Origin: Azospirillum sp. TSH64
GTDB taxonomy: Bacteria > Pseudomonadota > Alphaproteobacteria > Azospirillales > Azospirillaceae
Assembly: GCF_003116035.1 (NCBI RefSeq)
Contig: NZ_LGQW01000015.1
Location: 6,280,653-6,344,652 of the forward strand
Direction: 5' to 3'
DNA: 64,000 nucleotides
In this document: positions 60,371 to 64,000 of the stretch, in pieces
How the letters are laid out: each line of letters starts with the position of its first letter
Position numbering within the stretch: the first letter of the stretch is position 1
Program-made: the position numbers and the translations under genes
The notes under the pieces: generated by a model
The model's database searches: none
Told to the model about the DNA's origin: nothing
Seen by the model: only the letters and a program-made list of their open reading frames with translations

Positions 60371-63300
60371 ATGCGGAAGCCCTCGGTATCGAAGAGCCTG
60401 AAGACGGCCTCCCGCCCGCGGAACCGCGGCCGTCATCCCGCAGCCGCCGCCAATCCGGCGACCGTCGCCGCAGGCCAGGATTTCCGAATCCAGGGCCTCC
60501 GGGTCCCGCGCGGCCGTTTCCTGGAGACATCTGCCCTCACCGGCGTTCTCGCGCTGGCGGGATGCCTGGCCGTCGGGGCCTTGGTCCTCGGCGGCGCCCC
60601 GGCCTTCGCCAACCCGGTGAACGGCACCGTCGTCGACGGTTCGGTCTCCATCGGCGGGCAGCCGGGGGAACTGGTCGTCCGGCAGTCCACCGACAAGGCG
60701 ATCATCGACTGGCAGAGCTTCAACATCGGCGTGGGCGAACTTACCCGCTTCGTGCAGCCCAGCGCCAATTCCATCACGCTCAACCGCGTCACCGGCGGCA
60801 TGCGGTCGGACATCGCCGGCTCGCTCCAGGCCAACGGCAACATCTGGCTGGTCAATCCCAACGGCGTTCTGATCAGGAGCGGCGCCCGCGTCGACGTGGG
60901 TGGCCTGCTCGCCACCACCGCCGACATCCGCAACCAGGACTTCATGGCGGGCGCCTACAGCTTCGATCGCGCCTCCGCCAACCCGAACGCCACCGTCGTC
61001 AACGAGGGGACCATCACCCTGGCCGACCGTGGCATCGCCGCCCTGGTTGCGCCGCATGTCCGCAATTCCGGCCTGATCGAGGGGCGCCTGTCGCAGGTCG
61101 TCCTTGCCGGCGCCCCGACCTTCCTGGTCGATTTCCAAGGCGATGGCCTGATGCGGTTCGAGGCCACCGGCGTGGTCGAGAAGGCGCCGGAGGGCGTGCA
61201 GGAACTCGTCCGCAACAACGGCGTCGTTCGCGCTCCCGGCGGGCGGGTCACCATGACCGCGCGCGCCGCGAGCGGCATCCTCGACAAGGTCATCAACATG
61301 GATGGCGTCGTCGAAGCCCAGAGCGTCCAGTCCGTCAACGGCACCATCGTTCTGTCAGGCGAAGACAGCGGCACGGTGGCCGTATCCGGGCGGCTCGACG
61401 TGCAGGGGGCCGATCCGGGCACGGTCGGCGGCACCGTCCAGGTCAGCGGCCAGAAGGTGGCGGTCGAAAGCGGCGCCCGGATCAATGCCCAGGGCCGACG
61501 TGGCGGCGGCACCGTCCAGATCGGTGGCGGTGCCCAGGGCAAGGGGCTGCGCTTCACCGCGAAGCAGACCAAGGTTGCGGCCGGCGCCCGCATCGACGCG
61601 AGCGCCACCGAGCACGGTGACGGCGGCCAGATCGTCGTGTGGTCGGATCATTCGACCGAGTTCAGCGGGTCGATCATGGCACGCGGTGCCGGGACCGGCG
61701 GAAACGGCGGCTTTGCCGAAGTGTCCGGCAAGTCCGCTCTCAATTTCCGTGGGTCGGTTGATCTCGCGGCGGCCGGGCAAGGCCGGGGCGGCACGCTTCT
61801 GCTCGACCCGACCGACATCACCATCGGCAACGCCGATGCGAACGTCACCGGCGCGCCGAGCTATCAACCCGATGGAACCAATCCGGCGGCGGCGACGATC
61901 GATGCCGTGACGCTCGGCGGCTTCCTCAACGCCGGAACTAACGTCACCGTCGTTACGACCAGCACCGGCGGCGGCACCGGGAACATCCTGGTCACCGCGC
62001 CGATCACCATGAACGGGGCCGGGAACACTGCCACCCTGTCCCTTCAGGCGGATGGCGGAATCACGGTTCAGAACACGGGTTCGATCACCAGCACGGCCGG
62101 CACGCTGAACGTAACGATGAACGCCAACGGCGGCGGTGTCTCGGTCGACGGCGCAATCTCCATCACCGGAAATCTGTCCATCACCGCCGCAGGCTCCATC
62201 CTGCAGTCGGCAGCCCTGACGGTTGGCGGAACCTCGTCCTTCACCGCGGGTGCCAACGCGATCACGCTCAGCAACGCCGGCAACGCGCTGACGGGTGCGG
62301 TGACGCTGAGCAACAGCGGGACCAACGACGCATCGCTGACCAACACGCTGGCGACCTCGCTGAGCGGCACGGTGGGGCAGGACCTGACGGTGGTCAGCGG
62401 CGGGACGCTGGGCTTCGGTGCCACGACGGTGGGCCGCACCCTGACGGCCACGGCGAGCGATGCGGTGACGCAGACCGGGGCGGTCAGTGCCAACAGCCTG
62501 ACGGTGAAGACGCTGAAGAACGGCGGTGCCGCGATCACGCTCAGCAATGCCGGCAACGACGTCACCACGCTGGACCTGCGCTCGAGGAACGCCGCCGACA
62601 CCGCCGATGCGGCCGGTGCGCTCAGCTACACCGACGCGACGGCGCTGGACCTCGCGGCGCTGAACACGACCGGCACCGTGTCGATCACCAGCGGCGGCGC
62701 GCTGACCCAAAGCGGTGCGCTGACGATTGGTGGAACCTCGTCCTTCACCGCCGGCGCCAACGCGATCACGCTCAGCAACACCAGTAACGCGCTGACGGGT
62801 GCGGTGACGCTGAGCAACAGCGGGACCAACAACGTGTCGCTGACCAACACGCTGGCGACCTCGCTGAGCGGCACGGTCGGGCAGGACCTGACGGTGAGCA
62901 TCGGCGGGACGCTGAGTTTCGGTGCCACGACGGTGGGCCGCACCCTGACGGCCACGGCGAGCGATGCGGTGACGCAGACCGGGGCGGTCAGCGCCAACAG
63001 CCTGACGGTGAAGACGCTGAAGAACGGCGGTGCGGCGATCACGCTCAGCAATGCCGGCAACGACGTCACCACGCTGGACCTGCGCTCGAGGAACGCCGCC
63101 GACACCGCCGATGCGGCGGGAGCGCTCAGCTACACCGACGCATCGGGCCTGGACGCCGCCACCCTGGCCACATCAGGAACGGCGACGCTCACCGTACATG
63201 GCAGCCTCGGCACGCTGGTGGGCACCCCGGGGACGCTGACCGCGACGGTGGACGGTGCTCTCGGCTTCGGCACTATCGCCGTCGCCAACACGCTGACCGC

Positions 63301-64000
63301 CACGGCCGGCGACGCCGTGACGCAGAGTGGCGCCATCGGTGCCAACACCCTCTCGGTGAAAACGCAAAAGTCCGGCGGTGCCGCGATCACGCTGACGAAC
63401 TCCGGCAACGATGTCGTCAATCTGGACCTGCAGACGCTGGATACGCAGGGCGGCCGGGCCGCGGGCGCCATCGCCTACACCGACGCCTCGACGGTGAACA
63501 TCGCCGCGTTGCAGACCGGCAGCAACGCGACGGTGGTGGCGGGCGGCGGCATCACGCAATCGGCGGCACTGCAGGTGAGCGGCACCTCCTCCTTCACGGC
63601 GCAGGGTGGCGGGATCGTCCTGACCAACGGGGGCAATGCGCTCGGCGGGCAAATCGCGCTGAACACGACCGGCGCCAACGACGCAACCCTCGCAAACGCA
63701 CTGGACACCAGTTTGACCGGCACGGTCGGGCGGGATCTCGGGGTGACGGCGGGCGGTCGCCTGACCTTCGCGACCGTGACGGCCGGCGGGACGCTGTCGG
63801 CCACCGCGTCGGATGCGGTGACGCAAAGCGGTGCCGTGACGGCAAGCCGCCTGAATGTCACGACGCGCAACGACGGCGGCGCGGCGATCACCCTGACGAA
63901 CGCCGGCAACAACGTTGCCGTGGCCCAGCTGACGTCCCGCAACTCAGGCGATACCATGACCGCCAGCGCTGCGATTGCCTACACCGATGTGAACGGTGTG
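60371..64000 (+). CDS. TpsA exoprotein, filamentous-hemagglutinin-like (3' end beyond window)
   Basis: The frame from ATG 60371 stays open to the right edge (1210 codons). An in-frame ATG at 60362 is too close to the AAGGG ribosome site. A long basic N-region of about 60 residues precedes the hydrophobic core ALTGVLALAGCLAVGALVLG and cleavage after PAFA. The TPS secretion domain follows (about residues 85-330): WQSFNIGVGELTRFVQPS, ITLNRVTGG, GNIWLVNPNGVLIRSGARVDVGGLLATT. Beyond about residue 520 the passenger has beta-helix-type repeats (GGAAITLSNAGNDV, GTSSFTAGANAITLSN). It is the substrate of the TpsB upstream, an adhesin or toxin-delivery stalk at the cell surface. Confidence 0.92.
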   Translation, partial: MRKPSVSKSLKTASRPRNRGRHPAAAANPATVAAGQDFRIQGLRVPRGRFLETSALTGVLALAGCLAVGALVLGGAPAFANPVNGTVVDGSVSIGGQPGELVVRQSTDKAIIDWQSFNIGVGELTRFVQPSANSITLNRVTGGMRSDIAGSLQANGNIWLVNPNGVLIRSGARVDVGGLLATTADIRNQDFMAGAYSFDRASANPNATVVNEGTITLADRGIAALVAPHVRNSGLIEGRLSQVVLAGAPTFLVDFQGDGLMRFEATGVVEKAPEGVQELVRNNGVVRAPGGRVTMTARAASGILDKVINMDGVVEAQSVQSVNGTIVLSGEDSGTVAVSGRLDVQGADPGTVGGTVQVSGQKVAVESGARINAQGRRGGGTVQIGGGAQGKGLRFTAKQTKVAAGARIDASATEHGDGGQIVVWSDHSTEFSGSIMARGAGTGGNGGFAEVSGKSALNFRGSVDLAAAGQGRGGTLLLDPTDITIGNADANVTGAPSYQPDGTNPAAATIDAVTLGGFLNAGTNVTVVTTSTGGGTGNILVTAPITMNGAGNTATLSLQADGGITVQNTGSITSTAGTLNVTMNANGGGVSVDGAISITGNLSITAAGSILQSAALTVGGTSSFTAGANAITLSNAGNALTGAVTLSNSGTNDASLTNTLATSLSGTVGQDLTVVSGGTLGFGATTVGRTLTATASDAVTQTGAVSANSLTVKTLKNGGAAITLSNAGNDVTTLDLRSRNAADTADAAGALSYTDATALDLAALNTTGTVSITSGGALTQSGALTIGGTSSFTAGANAITLSNTSNALTGAVTLSNSGTNNVSLTNTLATSLSGTVGQDLTVSIGGTLSFGATTVGRTLTATASDAVTQTGAVSANSLTVKTLKNGGAAITLSNAGNDVTTLDLRSRNAADTADAAGALSYTDASGLDAATLATSGTATLTVHGSLGTLVGTPGTLTATVDGALGFGTIAVANTLTATAGDAVTQSGAIGANTLSVKTQKSGGAAITLTNSGNDVVNLDLQTLDTQGGRAAGAIAYTDASTVNIAALQTGSNATVVAGGGITQSAALQVSGTSSFTAQGGGIVLTNGGNALGGQIALNTTGANDATLANALDTSLTGTVGRDLGVTAGGRLTFATVTAGGTLSATASDAVTQSGAVTASRLNVTTRNDGGAAITLTNAGNNVAVAQLTSRNSGDTMTASAAIAYTDVNGV
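62216..63144 (+). repeat. 504-bp-period repeat in the tpsA passenger
   Basis: About 425 bases from 62216 recur at 62720 with only scattered changes (offset exactly 504, 168 codons). Both copies contain GCGACCTCGCTGAGCGGCAC and GCCACGGCGAGCGATGCGGT. More diverged units continue from about 63280 and 63560. Within one unit the protein repeats GTSSFTAGANAITLSN, TLTATASDAVTQTGAVSANS and TLDLRSRNAADTADAAGALS. The near-identity of the first two copies suggests recent duplication or gene conversion. Confidence 0.85.

Noticed and set aside
61355..63826. Minus-strand ORFs within tpsA, two of them nearly identical to each other
   Set aside because: They are identical only because they are antisense to the 504-bp repeat; the plus-strand frame has the signal peptide and TPS domain.

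Overview
The window is high-GC chromosomal DNA from an alphaproteobacterium, most like Azospirillum or a close Rhodospirillales relative. Grounds: the gene order hisG-hisD-UPF0262-low-molecular-weight phosphatase near infA-maf-RNase G/E-yacG-tRNA is typical of alphaproteobacteria, and the accessory load (non-flagellar chemosensory operon, type VI secretion, two-partner secretion) suits a soil or plant-associated member. The genus is inferred from gene content; no rRNA is present. Coding is dense, and strong third-position GC produces many long antisense shadow ORFs, which are omitted.

Layout. (1) 1-9.6 kb, mostly minus strand: a tRNA cut by the left edge (probably tRNA-Phe), yacG, RNase G/E, maf, infA, then a transglycosylase-like protein and a hybrid histidine kinase, then a phosphatase, UPF0262, hisD and hisG. 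(2) 9.7-13.7 kb, plus strand: a methionine-type ABC transporter, with a 28-codon upstream ORF ending Leu-Cys-Cys-Arg, a 66-aa protein, metQ, an intrinsic terminator, metN, metI and a second metQ. (3) 13.7-17.4 kb, minus strand: one 1236-aa protein made of two fused copies of a TPR plus glycosyltransferase-like module. (4) 17.6-28.0 kb, plus strand: a compact chemosensory operon encoding a receiver, a CheC-like protein, a soluble receptor with two signalling hairpins, a protein with three CheW domains, CheB, a HEAT-repeat protein, CheR, CheY, CheA and a STAS protein. Most junctions overlap by 1-4 bases. (5) 28.0-30.2 kb, minus strand: a secreted protein of unknown function, a SapC-family protein and an OmpA-family protein.

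(6) 30.3-58.2 kb: a complete-looking type VI secretion system (T6SS) in two divergent operons. Leftward from 44.5 kb run tssA, tssB, tssC, hcp, tagJ, tssE, tssF, tssG, tssH, vgrG, a DUF4123 adaptor and a DUF4280 PAAR-like tip. Rightward run an FHA protein, tssK, tssL with a fused OmpA domain, tssM, tagF, a PP2C phosphatase, a PpkA-type kinase and a secreted alpha/beta hydrolase. No tssJ is seen. FHA, kinase and phosphatase together imply control by threonine phosphorylation. (7) 58.2-64 kb, plus strand: a two-partner secretion pair, a TpsB transporter and the first 1210 codons of a filamentous-hemagglutinin-like TpsA exoprotein that runs off the right edge.

Most unusual are the chemosensory operon with its duplicated parts, the Cys-Cys leader ORF ahead of the methionine transporter, and the strong hairpins on both sides of hcp. 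No CRISPR array, insertion sequence, phage or complete RNA gene was seen.
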